Counted from the stretch's first letter, positions 17,056 through 26,286 are shown. The stretch: DNA of 38,408 nucleotides from Pseudoalteromonas fuliginea (GCF_000690055.1 NZ_JJNZ01000093.1:1-38408); one strand, 5' to 3'. A program made the numbers and translations. Notes: generated from the sequence alone by a model not told the origin.

Positions 17056-18356
17056 TGGATTTTACAGCAATAATTCTCGTCGTTACTTTCTTTGCATTAC
17101 TACTTATTAATGTCCCTATTTCAATATGCATTGGTTTAGCTACTTTACTCGCCTTATTAATGCATATGGATTTTACGCCGGCGGCGACGACTATCGCCCA
17201 ACAGCTAGCTGGTGGATTAGATAGTTTTGCTTTACTTGCTATTCCATTTTTTATTCTCTCTGGGCTTATCATGGGCCAAGGAGGGATCGCCAAGCGGTTA
17301 ATCGAATGTGCGATGGCATTAATAGGGTTTTTACCTGGTGGCTTAGCGTTGGTAAATGTTTTGTCGTGTATGCTATTTGGTGCAATATCAGGTTCTGCTG
17401 TAGCTGCAACCTCAGCGATTGGTAGTTTTATGGTACCAGAGATGAAAAAACATGGTTACAGTGAAAACTTTGCGGCTGCTGTCACCGCAACGGCATCCAC
17501 GACGGGCATGCTAATTCCACCCAGTAATATTTTAATTATTTATGCAATCGCCAGTGGTGGTGTTTCAATTGCGGCATTATTTATAGCAGGTTACCTTCCC
17601 GGTATATTAGTTGGACTTGCATTAATGACTGTTTGTGCAGTGTATTCTATTAAAAATAAATACCCTGTAACAGCACGCCTACCGTTAAACATTGTTATTG
17701 AAAAAGTGTTGGCTGCCTTTCCTAGTTTACTGCTTATTTTTATTGTAATAGGCGGTATTATTGGAGGGGTATTTACTGCAACCGAAGCGGGGGCAATCGC
17801 GGTAATTTATGCGTTAATATTATCTGTTATTGTTTATAAGGAAATTAGTTTAGCCGCGTTACCTGGAATATTGCTAAAAGCATGTGAAACAACCGCGATT
17901 GTAATGCTCATCATTGGTGCTTCTTCTGCAATGTCTTGGCTGCTATCATTTACCCATATTCCGCAAATTGTCAGTGATTTCTTTTTAACACTCAGTGATA
18001 ACCCAATTATTATATTATTACTCATAAACTTGATTTTAATTCTAGTGGGGGCGTTTATCGACATGACTCCTGCGGTGCTTATTTTTACGCCAATATTTTT
18101 GCCTGTGGCCGAACAGTTTGGTATGTCGCCCATACAATTTGGTATTATGATTGTATTAAACTTATCCATAGGATTGGTGTCGCCACCAGTAGGAAGTGTA
18201 CTTTTTGTAAGTTGTGCAGTGGCTAAAACGTCTCTTCATAAAATTATTAAGCCAATGATCCCATTATATATTGTTATGTTTTTAGTTTTAATGCTTGTTA
18301 CCTACGTACCTGCTGTGAGTGAGTTTTTACCTCGCTTATTTGGTCTTATTGAGTAA
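17055..18356 (+). CDS. TRAP transporter large permease, DctM family
   Basis: Large channel-forming subunit, 433 residues, about twelve hydrophobic segments. Family marks are ISGSAVAATSAIGSFMVPEM near residue 115, TGMLIPPSNILIIYA near residue 150 and the NLSIGLVSPPVGSVLFV stretch near residue 370. An AAGGAGGAGGTG ribosome site within the dctQ end gives strong coupled translation. Last gene of the kduD unit. Confidence 0.95.
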   Translation: MDFTAIILVVTFFALLLINVPISICIGLATLLALLMHMDFTPAATTIAQQLAGGLDSFALLAIPFFILSGLIMGQGGIAKRLIECAMALIGFLPGGLALVNVLSCMLFGAISGSAVAATSAIGSFMVPEMKKHGYSENFAAAVTATASTTGMLIPPSNILIIYAIASGGVSIAALFIAGYLPGILVGLALMTVCAVYSIKNKYPVTARLPLNIVIEKVLAAFPSLLLIFIVIGGIIGGVFTATEAGAIAVIYALILSVIVYKEISLAALPGILLKACETTAIVMLIIGASSAMSWLLSFTHIPQIVSDFFLTLSDNPIIILLLINLILILVGAFIDMTPAVLIFTPIFLPVAEQFGMSPIQFGIMIVLNLSIGLVSPPVGSVLFVSCAVAKTSLHKIIKPMIPLYIVMFLVLMLVTYVPAVSEFLPRLFGLIE

Positions 18357-18444
18357 CATGATCTGAACTTGGGATAATTAATTTGCCTCAAGCCGTTATT
18401 TTTACGCTAACAGCGCTGAATCTACTACAATAGGCTATACAAAA

Positions 18445-18484
18445 AGCGGTTGGTCGAATTTATTTTGCGTAAAAGCCAACCGCT
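18445..18484 (-). terminator. Hairpin in the dctM-lacI spacer
   Basis: Arms AGCGGTTGG (18445-18453) and CCAACCGCT (18476-18484) with a 22-nt loop. Read leftward, the stem is followed by TTTTTG, the polarity of a minus-strand terminator; read rightward there is no U-run. It lies 89 bp past the dctM stop, and may close dctM by structure alone or stop antisense transcripts crossing lacI. Confidence 0.4.
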
Positions 18485-18619
18485 GTTATAACTATTGTCT
18501 TACAAAATAATTTATTTTTGGGTTCATTTTTGCCTTGAAAGACTAATCACTGCAATGGTTTCTTTACAGACATCAAGTAGCTGGTAAAATTGAAAATTAC
18601 CTTTGTTCAGGAACTTATA

Positions 18620-19636
18620 ATGTCAGTAACGATCAATGATGTAGCACGGCTTTCAGGTGTTTCAAAACGTACTGTTTCTCGCGTAATTAACTGCTCACCA
18701 GCAGTAGGTGAGGCAACGCGTGAGCGGGTACTGGAAATAATTAAAGAAACAGGCTTTTCACCAGATAAGCAAGCTCGTGGACTCGCATCTAGTCGTTCTT
18801 ATTTATTGGGGTTAATTTATGATAACCCTGATGCGCTTTATATTGACCAAGTACAACGCGGTGCTTTAAGTGTGTGTGCCGAACTCGGTTATGAGCTAGT
18901 TGTTCACCCTGGGTCGTCAAAGCATGAGGACTTTATTGATGATTGCTTACGTTTTATTTCACGCTCAAAATTAGATGGCGTGATTATCCTACCACCAGTA
19001 TCTGAAAACAAAGCACTTGCGGCGGCTCTTCGTGAAGCACAATGTCCTTATGTACGCCTTGCCTCTGTTGATTTAGATGATGCAGACAATATAGTTGTCT
19101 CGGATGAGCGTGCAGCCATGCGTGATATGGCAAGCCATTTAGTTGAACTTGGTCATACCGATATTGGTTTTATTTCTGGGCCGCAACATTTTCGTTCATC
19201 TATTGAGCGTTTAGCTGGTTTTTTAGCTGAGTTACAGGTTTACAATGTGCAACTACCAGGCAGTCGTATTGTGGAAGGGAAAAATAATTACGAAAGTGGC
19301 TTAATGTGCGCACAAACACTGTTAGATACGCCTAATAGACCAACTGCTATTGTAGCTAATAATGATGAAATGGCCGCAGCGGCATTACGAGTTGCAAGTA
19401 ACTTAAATATCAAAGTACCCGATGATCTTTCAGTTGCAGGATTTGATGATAATATTTTAGCGTCGCGCATTATTCCTTCGTTAACGACGATTCGTCGACC
19501 TGTTTATAATATGGCATGTTTAGCAGTACAAAAGTTAATAAATAAGTCACGTGCAACAAAAGAAAAGTTACCACTTCAAAAAACGGTTACGCCCACTTTA
19601 GTTAAGCGAGAGTCGACAGGGCAATGTAGCGAATAA
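18620..19636 (+). CDS. LacI/GalR-family regulator of the pectin locus
   Basis: Regulator of 338 residues. The helix-turn-helix is at the N-terminus (VTINDVARLSGVSKRTVSRVIN), the hinge helix near residue 55 (QARGLASSRS), and the effector domain from about 60 on shows the usual LacI folds, including VAGFDDNILASRIIPSLTTI. An upstream in-frame TTG at 18590 was rejected because AGGAA lies seven bases before ATG 18620 and the family starts there. Lying within the locus, it is the best candidate to bind the six TGCCACCGGTGGCA-type sites; the inducer is probably KDG or a related uronate intermediate. No such site precedes its own gene. The protein-site link is inference. Confidence 0.93.
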   Translation: MSVTINDVARLSGVSKRTVSRVINCSPAVGEATRERVLEIIKETGFSPDKQARGLASSRSYLLGLIYDNPDALYIDQVQRGALSVCAELGYELVVHPGSSKHEDFIDDCLRFISRSKLDGVIILPPVSENKALAAALREAQCPYVRLASVDLDDADNIVVSDERAAMRDMASHLVELGHTDIGFISGPQHFRSSIERLAGFLAELQVYNVQLPGSRIVEGKNNYESGLMCAQTLLDTPNRPTAIVANNDEMAAAALRVASNLNIKVPDDLSVAGFDDNILASRIIPSLTTIRRPVYNMACLAVQKLINKSRATKEKLPLQKTVTPTLVKRESTGQCSE

Positions 19637-19796
19637 TACCAAACGGCATAAATACTTGAACAATTTAATGAATTAAATCACTCTATAACGTTGTTAAAAA
19701 TTTTCATTTAGAACAACTAGATATAAAAACTTTTGCCTAGTTATAGTGCAATTTTCTTATCGTTAAATAGACCCCATATATAAGCCGGTTGGTATA
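19636..19796. repeat. MITE-like element between convergent genes
   Basis: About 160 bp bounded by imperfect inverted ends: left ATACCAAACGGCATAA and, read from the other strand, right ATACCAACCGGCTTAT. The interior is AT-rich and non-coding. The shape matches small non-autonomous elements common between marine gammaproteobacterial genes. Its left end starts at the last base of the lacI stop codon, so it separates lacI from the esterase gene that converges on it. Confidence 0.55.
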
Positions 19797-19805
19797 AAAT
19801 ACGCG

Positions 19806-20756
19806 TTATAGCTGTTTTTTTAAAAATAACGTCATTGCTTTTATTGTGTCTGTTTGCCACGGTTGAAATAGCCAAAAACAATGAGGAGCATCCTTAAATT
19901 GATAAACTTCAGTGGTTATACCCAGAAAATTTAACTTTTGGATGGCTTTCTCTCTGCCTGCATAAAAACGCTTAGCACTGCTATTGATAAATAAGGTCGC
20001 GGGTGAGCTTGCGTTAATATAGTTAATTGGTGAAGCATTATGCCAACGTTGGGGGTTATCCTCATATCGCGAACCGAGCCAAGCACTCGCAGATGTTATT
20101 TTTTTACTTCGGTCATTTTCATAGCGTAGGGCTATAGGTGTTGTAAAATCGCTCAATCCATCAATATTTATTAATACGTTAGCTTTTATAAGTGGGTTAT
20201 TTGTTTCTTTTAATTGCCCTTGACTGTAGGCCAGTAAGGCCGCCATTTGCCCTCCTGCAGAGCTGCCAATTAGCGCTAGTTTTGATGTATCTATATTATA
20301 TTGTGTTTTATGAGTTGTAAGCCAATTCAGCGCAGTTGCTAAATCATTAATTGCAGCAGGATATTGCGCCTCTGTTGATAATCTATATGCAGGCACTGCA
20401 ACCACAAACCCTTGTGCTGCAATAGAAAATGCTAATGTTTTTAATAGTTCAGGTGTTCCTGATTGCCAGCCCCCACCATGTATCATGACAACAAGTGGTA
20501 AGGAAACGGTTGAATTTTTGGGGCGATAAATAGACATTGCTAATACATGGTCGGTAACTTTTTTATAAACAACATCCTGATAAGACAAGATTTCGCGGGG
20601 TATTGTTTGTGAGGGTAACTGTATTTGTGGGTAATCCTTTATTAATTTTTTATACCTATTTTGCAACGTGTACTCTTTTCCATATGAGGATGATACTACA
20701 AAAAAGGTACTTAGAATTAGTATAATACAATGAATTGATCTGTTGCTATTACGCAT
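19806..20756 (-). CDS. Alpha/beta-hydrolase esterase, probable pectin acetylesterase
   Basis: Secreted esterase of 316 residues with an N-terminal signal peptide (ILSTFFVVSSSYG). HGGGWQSG near residue 100 forms the oxyanion site, Ser166 in GSSAGG is the nucleophile and His292 (APHCFW) completes the triad. The acid residue is not in the usual GDxD form: the segment reads FINSSAKRFYAGRE. It is the last gene of the uxaC unit, starting 2 bp after the GH43 stop. Context suggests removal of acetyl groups from pectin or its side chains; the substrate is inferred. Confidence 0.8.
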   Translation of the reverse strand: MRNSNRSIHCIILILSTFFVVSSSYGKEYTLQNRYKKLIKDYPQIQLPSQTIPREILSYQDVVYKKVTDHVLAMSIYRPKNSTVSLPLVVMIHGGGWQSGTPELLKTLAFSIAAQGFVVAVPAYRLSTEAQYPAAINDLATALNWLTTHKTQYNIDTSKLALIGSSAGGQMAALLAYSQGQLKETNNPLIKANVLINIDGLSDFTTPIALRYENDRSKKITSASAWLGSRYEDNPQRWHNASPINYINASSPATLFINSSAKRFYAGREKAIQKLNFLGITTEVYQFKDAPHCFWLFQPWQTDTIKAMTLFLKKQL

Positions 20757-20758
20757 TT

Positions 20759-22444
20759 TTAATTTTGCTCTATTGGTGTGAAACGAAAATAATCAACATC
20801 TATAAATTGTGTTGCGTTTGGCTTAGATGCAACATGAAATAAACCCACTTTTGCTCCTACCCAGCGTCCTTTTGTAGCACTAAAATGTTCACCAATAATT
20901 CGAAAAGGATCTGTGCTATTAGTGCGATAACTAAAAATAGCATCGCCAGTGGGTTGCATTGTCATACGTAACTCAACATTATTACCAGAGAAAGGTTGAG
21001 GTTCTTTTAAGTGTTCATTACAGCCTTTACGTGCATTTATACATTGTGCGTAAACCAGTTGATTAGTTTGAGTTTCTTTATCATAAGTAATACCGATCCA
21101 TGCATAGTTCTCACCAAATAAAACAAGTCCTGCTTGGCCTTTTAATGGCAATTTAGGTAACGTAAGTTTAGTGGTTAGAGTAAAGGTATTTGTGGGCAAT
21201 TTTTGTAGTAATAGAGAAGGTGTTAACCACAAGCTGTCATTGCTTTCGGCTATTTTTTTCTGCTGATATAAGCGCAAAACACCAAGCTTTTTAGTTAGCG
21301 AATACCAACGTACATCAGAATTTGCATTCCATTGCCATTGTAGAGCCAGTTGTTCAGCGGTAAAATCATCACTCGCTTTAAGTGATTTAATCGTCACTGT
21401 ATCGCTATGCACTGGTTTTTTATAGCGTAAAACAGGCTCACCTATTTCATCACCGTCTTCGTCTTTGCCGATGATAGGCCAATCATTTTTCCACTGCATT
21501 GGTTGTAAATGTACGATACGGCCATACGCTTTTTTTGACTGAAAGTGGATAAACCAATCTTCATCAAAGTCAGTATGTATCCAAGCACCCTGATGCGGGC
21601 CATTAATAATAGAATTACCTTGGTTCATAACTATTTTAGCTTGGTAAGGACCGGCTATATTTTTACTACGAAACACCGATTGCCAACCTAAATCAACGCC
21701 ACCTGCTGGGGCAAATATATAATAATAGCCATTACGCTTATAAAATTTGGGTCCTTCAATCGTCCTATATCCAGGGAAATTTTTGCCATCAATGATATGA
21801 GTAAATAGGCTGCTTACCGATGATGCATCGCTTGTCATTTCTCTCAAACTTAAAACATTATTAAAGCCTGCTCTACTCTTTGCCCAAGCATGTAATAAGT
21901 AACTTTTACCGTTATCATCCCACAGAGGTGTTGGATCGATGAGTCCTTTTCCTGATAAAATTAAGCGCGGTTTGCTCCATTTTTTTGCTGGATTGGCTGT
22001 TGTGGTAACATAAATACCAAAATCAGGATCTGGGTAAAATATCCAAAACAAGTTATTGTGATAACGTATATTTGGTGCCCAAACACCATTACCATGTTGC
22101 ACTTTTTGGTAATGCGTTACGGGGATCTGTTCTGTTAGTGCGTAATTAATTAAAGACCAATTAACTAAATCGGTTGAATGAAGTATTGGCAATCCTGGGG
22201 CTGAATTAAAGCTAGACGCGGTCATGTAGTAGTGGCCATTGACAGCAACAACATCAGGATCGGAATAATCGGCGTGTAATATAGGATTTGCATAATCGTC
22301 GGTATTTAAACTAACGCGCTTAATATCAGTATTATCTGTTACATAGGCCGCGTCTGGTGGGGCAATTGATTTGGCTGAAAATGAAAAAGTAACGAGGTAA
22401 TATACAAAAAATTTTAACAGTATTATTATATTTATTGGTCGCAT
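20759..22444 (-). CDS. GH43 glycoside hydrolase with C-terminal beta-sandwich
   Basis: Secreted arabinofuranosidase/xylosidase-type enzyme, 561 residues. After a signal peptide (about residues 1-27) comes the five-bladed propeller with the GH43 acids: Asp62 (YSDPDV, base), Asp170 (LIDPTPLW, helper) and Glu230 (TIEGPKFY, acid). The second half (about 365-555) is the beta-sandwich often fused to the xylosidase/arabinosidase subfamilies. In a pectin locus it probably trims arabinose from rhamnogalacturonan side chains, but xylose from xylogalacturonan is possible. It lies 9 bp after the GH105 gene. Confidence 0.88.
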   Translation of the reverse strand: MRPINIIILLKFFVYYLVTFSFSAKSIAPPDAAYVTDNTDIKRVSLNTDDYANPILHADYSDPDVVAVNGHYYMTASSFNSAPGLPILHSTDLVNWSLINYALTEQIPVTHYQKVQHGNGVWAPNIRYHNNLFWIFYPDPDFGIYVTTTANPAKKWSKPRLILSGKGLIDPTPLWDDNGKSYLLHAWAKSRAGFNNVLSLREMTSDASSVSSLFTHIIDGKNFPGYRTIEGPKFYKRNGYYYIFAPAGGVDLGWQSVFRSKNIAGPYQAKIVMNQGNSIINGPHQGAWIHTDFDEDWFIHFQSKKAYGRIVHLQPMQWKNDWPIIGKDEDGDEIGEPVLRYKKPVHSDTVTIKSLKASDDFTAEQLALQWQWNANSDVRWYSLTKKLGVLRLYQQKKIAESNDSLWLTPSLLLQKLPTNTFTLTTKLTLPKLPLKGQAGLVLFGENYAWIGITYDKETQTNQLVYAQCINARKGCNEHLKEPQPFSGNNVELRMTMQPTGDAIFSYRTNSTDPFRIIGEHFSATKGRWVGAKVGLFHVASKPNATQFIDVDYFRFTPIEQN

Positions 22445-22453
22445 TATTAGGCC

Positions 22454-23647
22454 TTAACGCATCAAAGCAAGGCTAGCTAAAATAAATGGCCCTACGCCTT
22501 TAGGATCATTGGCTCGAATATCCTCACTTATATAATACCCAAAGCTACCATCGCGATAGGGTGTACCACCAAGGCCTGCTACGGCACATGTCTGAGTAAA
22601 AGAAATACGTTGGTTCGTTGCATCGACTAAAATAAATTGTTTAATTAAACCGTTGTAGCTTCGCTGTGCATGTAACAAGTAGTCCGCAGGAAGGTAGCCG
22701 TTCATAACACCTTGAGCCATAGCATAAGTTAACATAGCGCTGCCTGATGATTCTAGGTAGTTGCCTTTAATACTTGCTTTATCAGTTACTTGAAACCAGG
22801 TGCCAGAACTATCTTGGTAAATAAGAGCGGCATCAATTAGCGCCTTAAAGCGTGTGTTTAGCCACGTTTTTTTATTGTAATTGTTCGGGAGTTGGTCAAG
22901 TACATCGACCATTGCCATGGCATACCAACCAATAGAACGAGACCAATGATTAGGCGATTGTCCTGTTTTAGGATTTGCCCATGCCTGTTGTTTAGATTCA
23001 TCCCACCCATGTACAGGTAGTTTAGTATCACTGCGATAAAGGTATTTTTCTATTAATTCAAACTGTTTGATAACATCGTCGAATTGCGTTTCGCTGCCAT
23101 AGCGGCGTATATATTGTGCATAAAAGGGCGCACCCATATAAATCCCATCGAGCCACATTTGGGAGGTATAACGCTTTTTATGCCAAAACCCACCTTCTTT
23201 AGTACGAGGATGATGTTCTAGCTGCTTGTAAAGAGTATCGATTGCTAAGCGATATTTATTGTTTTTAGTCTCATCATACATAAAAAACAATAATTTACCG
23301 GCGTTGAGCATATCAATATTATATTTACTCTGTTGATAGCTTTTAATGGTGCCATCTTCATTAATTAAGCTATCAACATACTCACGTATATAATCAAAGT
23401 AGCGTTTGTCTTTTGTATTTTGATAAAGCCGAGAGAATGCGAGTAGCTCAAGGCCGTGTGTGTAATCCCAACGTGGCGCTTTGCGCCAATCGAGGGTATA
23501 CGCCTGTGGGTTGCGCTGCATCTCTGATTCAGCCATTCTGATAGACCATAAATTTTTATTTGGTAATGGCTCGGCTTTCAAAGTAAAAACACAACAAAAA
23601 ATACAAGTAAGCACTGAAAATACAGCTGAACTAAATGGTAAATGCAT
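22454..23647 (-). CDS. GH105 unsaturated (rhamno)galacturonyl hydrolase, secreted
   Basis: Removes the unsaturated galacturonyl end that lyases leave, giving the free 4-deoxy uronate fed to KduI. The 397 residues form one (alpha/alpha)6 barrel after a signal peptide cut near LKA-EP. The proposed catalytic Asp167 lies in MWLDGIYMGAPF, preceded by GGFWHKKRY; later family marks are SSGSAMLTYA and RDGSFGYYISEDIRANDPKGVGPF. It is clearly related to the C-terminal half of the upstream neighbour, so the unit has two GH105 domains with different cell locations. Whether it prefers unsaturated rhamnogalacturonan or galacturonan ends cannot be told. Confidence 0.92.
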   Translation of the reverse strand: MHLPFSSAVFSVLTCIFCCVFTLKAEPLPNKNLWSIRMAESEMQRNPQAYTLDWRKAPRWDYTHGLELLAFSRLYQNTKDKRYFDYIREYVDSLINEDGTIKSYQQSKYNIDMLNAGKLLFFMYDETKNNKYRLAIDTLYKQLEHHPRTKEGGFWHKKRYTSQMWLDGIYMGAPFYAQYIRRYGSETQFDDVIKQFELIEKYLYRSDTKLPVHGWDESKQQAWANPKTGQSPNHWSRSIGWYAMAMVDVLDQLPNNYNKKTWLNTRFKALIDAALIYQDSSGTWFQVTDKASIKGNYLESSGSAMLTYAMAQGVMNGYLPADYLLHAQRSYNGLIKQFILVDATNQRISFTQTCAVAGLGGTPYRDGSFGYYISEDIRANDPKGVGPFILASLALMR

Positions 23648-23676
23648 AGTAACGCAACCTTATTTTGAAGAATGAC

Positions 23677-26229
23677 TTACTTTACTGAGTTATCTATACC
23701 TAGTAGCTTAACCATTTCGATACCAGCCAAAATGTATGGTGCAACACCTTTGGGATCGTTACGGCTAATAGGTTCGCTCATGTAATAGTCATAGCTTCCA
23801 TCACGACCAAAACCTAACCCTGCTACGTAGCATTGATTTAGCATAGAAACAGTTCCATCTTTATGAACAAGGGTAAATTCACTGAGTAAACCTTTATAAG
23901 CTGATTTTACTAAAGCAGTATATTCTTTAGCTAAGTAGCCTTTATTGATTGCTTTGGCATAAAAGTAAATAAACATTGCTGTGGCTGACGACTCGCGGTA
24001 ATTACCGCGCTGCGCAGGTTTGTTAAGTATTTGCCACCATGTTCCGGTGTTTTGATCTTGAACACTTTTAAGGCTAACGGCAATCTCACCAATCATTGTG
24101 ACTAAAAAATCACGCTGCTCGATATTTTCTGTCGGAATATAATCCAGTACATCAACAACAGCCATGGCTAACCAGCCCATGCCGCGAGCCCAAAATTCTT
24201 GCGACAATCCTGTGTTTTTATCAGCCCAACTTTGTGCTTTTAGCTCATCCCATGCATGGTAGTAAAGCCCTGTATTTGAGTCGCGTAAAAATTCGCGAGT
24301 AAGTTTAAATTCGTTGACTACTTCATTAAGCGTTTCTTGCTGTTTATGACCAAGCTCGAATTTTTTTGCATAATGAGCTAAAAATGGCATACCCATGTAA
24401 ACACCATCTAACCATACTTGACCTTGGTATTTCTTTTTATGCCAAAAAGCACCAGCAGAGGTGCGTGGTTGATCGTGCAATTGCTCTCTAAGTGTTTCAA
24501 TAGCTAAACGGTATTTAGCCTCACCTGTACGCTCATATAAGCTAATTAAGTTTTGGCCGGGGGGGATGTTATCAATATTGAAGTTACTTTTTTTATACGC
24601 ATAAATTTTACCTTGATCAGAAATGAAGCTCGCGGTTACTTTTTCAATGACTTCGCTGTACTGTTTTTTTCCGGTCAATAGAGCTAACTGATTATATGCA
24701 TAAGGCTGAATACCAATGATATCGTATTCAAATTTTGGTAAGCGTTTACGGTTTACATCCCAGCCCATATAGTGATAACCAAGTACTTTATAAGAAAGTT
24801 CGGTGTCAGCTAATGCCTGTGTCCACTTTAAAGCACTTTTTGCATCAAGTGGTGCTTTGAATTGAGCTGCTGATAAACGCGTTTTAATTCGCAAACGTGG
24901 TTTTTGTGTTAATTTTTCGGCTTCCTTGTTTAAATAATCAATAAAAGCATCTTTACTATTTATGCCGCTTTCTGGTTGCCACACTGAAGCAAAATAGTAA
25001 TTAACACGTTGCTGAGATTTATCCCCTTTAGGCTCAAGTATCGCGAGATAGTTGTTTTTATCTACGGTTACTTTTTTTAGATCGCCTTTTTTGAAAAAAA
25101 TAGCCATACCAAGTGGTGATTTATCTAAGCTTTGTTTACCCCAACTAGCAATATAGCTATAGCCATAGTTACTTAAGTTGCTTAAATCACCTTGTATGAA
25201 CACAGTATTTTCATGTTTAACAATGCCTGTAGCCATATTCGGTAAATCTTTACTTAGCTTTAGTGCTACATTTGCTAGGCGTGAACCTGCATGCATACTA
25301 ATATCAGCAACAAGATTTTGTTGATTATATGAGCTTTTCCAGTCGTTATAATCTAGCTGTACACTCGCGCGTAAATCGCCATTTTCGACAATGCGTGCTG
25401 TCCGTGTTTTTACATTGGCGACGTGCTCAAGCTGGTTTTTTGTATTCATTACACCAAAGCCGCCTGCACCGAGAGAGCTTCCTACTTTAAGGATATCCAT
25501 CCCCCAACGTGCTTTGTGATGATAAGATTCATATCCATCTAAGCCAACTTGGTGTAACACGGGTTCTGGTGTTAATTTACCGAAAACATCAAAGCCATTT
25601 CGCCAATCTAAATAAAAGCGATAGCCTACTTTGTCTGATTCAATACCCGGTCCTTCATAGCGTATCCAATTTGAATGGTCCGTATAATAATCTGGCGGTG
25701 TAAGTGATTTAACATTTTCAAAATGACCTCCAACGTATTCTTTTTTACCTGTATTTATTTGGTGTTTAGGGGGGCGACTATGTGGATGCCATTGCCCAGC
25801 AACTTTATGGGCAAGATCTGCCTGTACTCGTTTTACTTTATCGACAGGTTTAACACTAACAGGTGTATTTTCAATAGTAATACTGACAGGTGTGCTGTTA
25901 TTTAAATCAACAACAAAGTAAAGTCCATCAACAGTGCCATCGTAGTCAATATCAACTGCTTGACTTGGAAGTTCCACATCAGCACTGAAAACGCTGAGTG
26001 CTTCTTTTGATGTGAGGCCTAAATCGTAGTAGCTCACGTAGATAGGCTCATCAGGACGTGCAAAATCAGAGGGGTTACTGATTTCTATTTGTGCTAAAGG
26101 GGGCGCTTTTTTAAGTGTTGGTAATGCTGCAGTGCTTTCTTTTTGCTGGCAAGCCGATAGAAACAAACTTGCAAAAATAATAGCACCGGATGTGAGTGCA
26201 AACTGTTTTAAAGGGGCGTTTATTGTCAT
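23677..26229 (-). CDS. DUF4861-GH105 fusion lipoprotein
   Basis: Two-domain lipoprotein of 850 residues. The lipobox LSAC places the lipid at Cys27. Residues of about 35-460 look like a DUF4861 domain (YVGGHFENV, NWIRYEGPGIESDKVGYRFY and DVFGK stretches), found in polysaccharide loci, whose biochemical role I do not know. Residues of about 470-845 are a full GH105 barrel with Asp608 in VWLDGVYMGMPF and the end motif GRDGSYDYYMSEPISRNDPKG. Start: GGGAGA six bases before ATG 26229 beats the longer frame to 26259. Being outer-membrane anchored it may act on oligomers at the TonB receptor. The DUF4861 part may add a second activity or bind the sugar. Confidence 0.85.
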   Translation of the reverse strand: MTINAPLKQFALTSGAIIFASLFLSACQQKESTAALPTLKKAPPLAQIEISNPSDFARPDEPIYVSYYDLGLTSKEALSVFSADVELPSQAVDIDYDGTVDGLYFVVDLNNSTPVSITIENTPVSVKPVDKVKRVQADLAHKVAGQWHPHSRPPKHQINTGKKEYVGGHFENVKSLTPPDYYTDHSNWIRYEGPGIESDKVGYRFYLDWRNGFDVFGKLTPEPVLHQVGLDGYESYHHKARWGMDILKVGSSLGAGGFGVMNTKNQLEHVANVKTRTARIVENGDLRASVQLDYNDWKSSYNQQNLVADISMHAGSRLANVALKLSKDLPNMATGIVKHENTVFIQGDLSNLSNYGYSYIASWGKQSLDKSPLGMAIFFKKGDLKKVTVDKNNYLAILEPKGDKSQQRVNYYFASVWQPESGINSKDAFIDYLNKEAEKLTQKPRLRIKTRLSAAQFKAPLDAKSALKWTQALADTELSYKVLGYHYMGWDVNRKRLPKFEYDIIGIQPYAYNQLALLTGKKQYSEVIEKVTASFISDQGKIYAYKKSNFNIDNIPPGQNLISLYERTGEAKYRLAIETLREQLHDQPRTSAGAFWHKKKYQGQVWLDGVYMGMPFLAHYAKKFELGHKQQETLNEVVNEFKLTREFLRDSNTGLYYHAWDELKAQSWADKNTGLSQEFWARGMGWLAMAVVDVLDYIPTENIEQRDFLVTMIGEIAVSLKSVQDQNTGTWWQILNKPAQRGNYRESSATAMFIYFYAKAINKGYLAKEYTALVKSAYKGLLSEFTLVHKDGTVSMLNQCYVAGLGFGRDGSYDYYMSEPISRNDPKGVAPYILAGIEMVKLLGIDNSVK

Positions 26230-26245
26230 AATCTTCTCCCAATAA

Positions 26246-26276
26246 TAACAGCCAAGCAAAAAGTACTTGGCTGTTA
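26246..26276 (-). terminator. Hairpin between uxaC and the DUF4861-GH105 gene
   Basis: Perfect 11-bp arms TAACAGCCAAG (26246-26256) and CTTGGCTGTTA (26266-26276) with a 9-nt loop, in the 57-bp gap. Only a weak U-rich stretch follows leftward. It may be a leaky terminator or a processing/stability hairpin that sets unequal amounts of UxaC and the downstream enzymes. Confidence 0.5.
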
Positions 26277-26286
26277 ATTAAATAAG

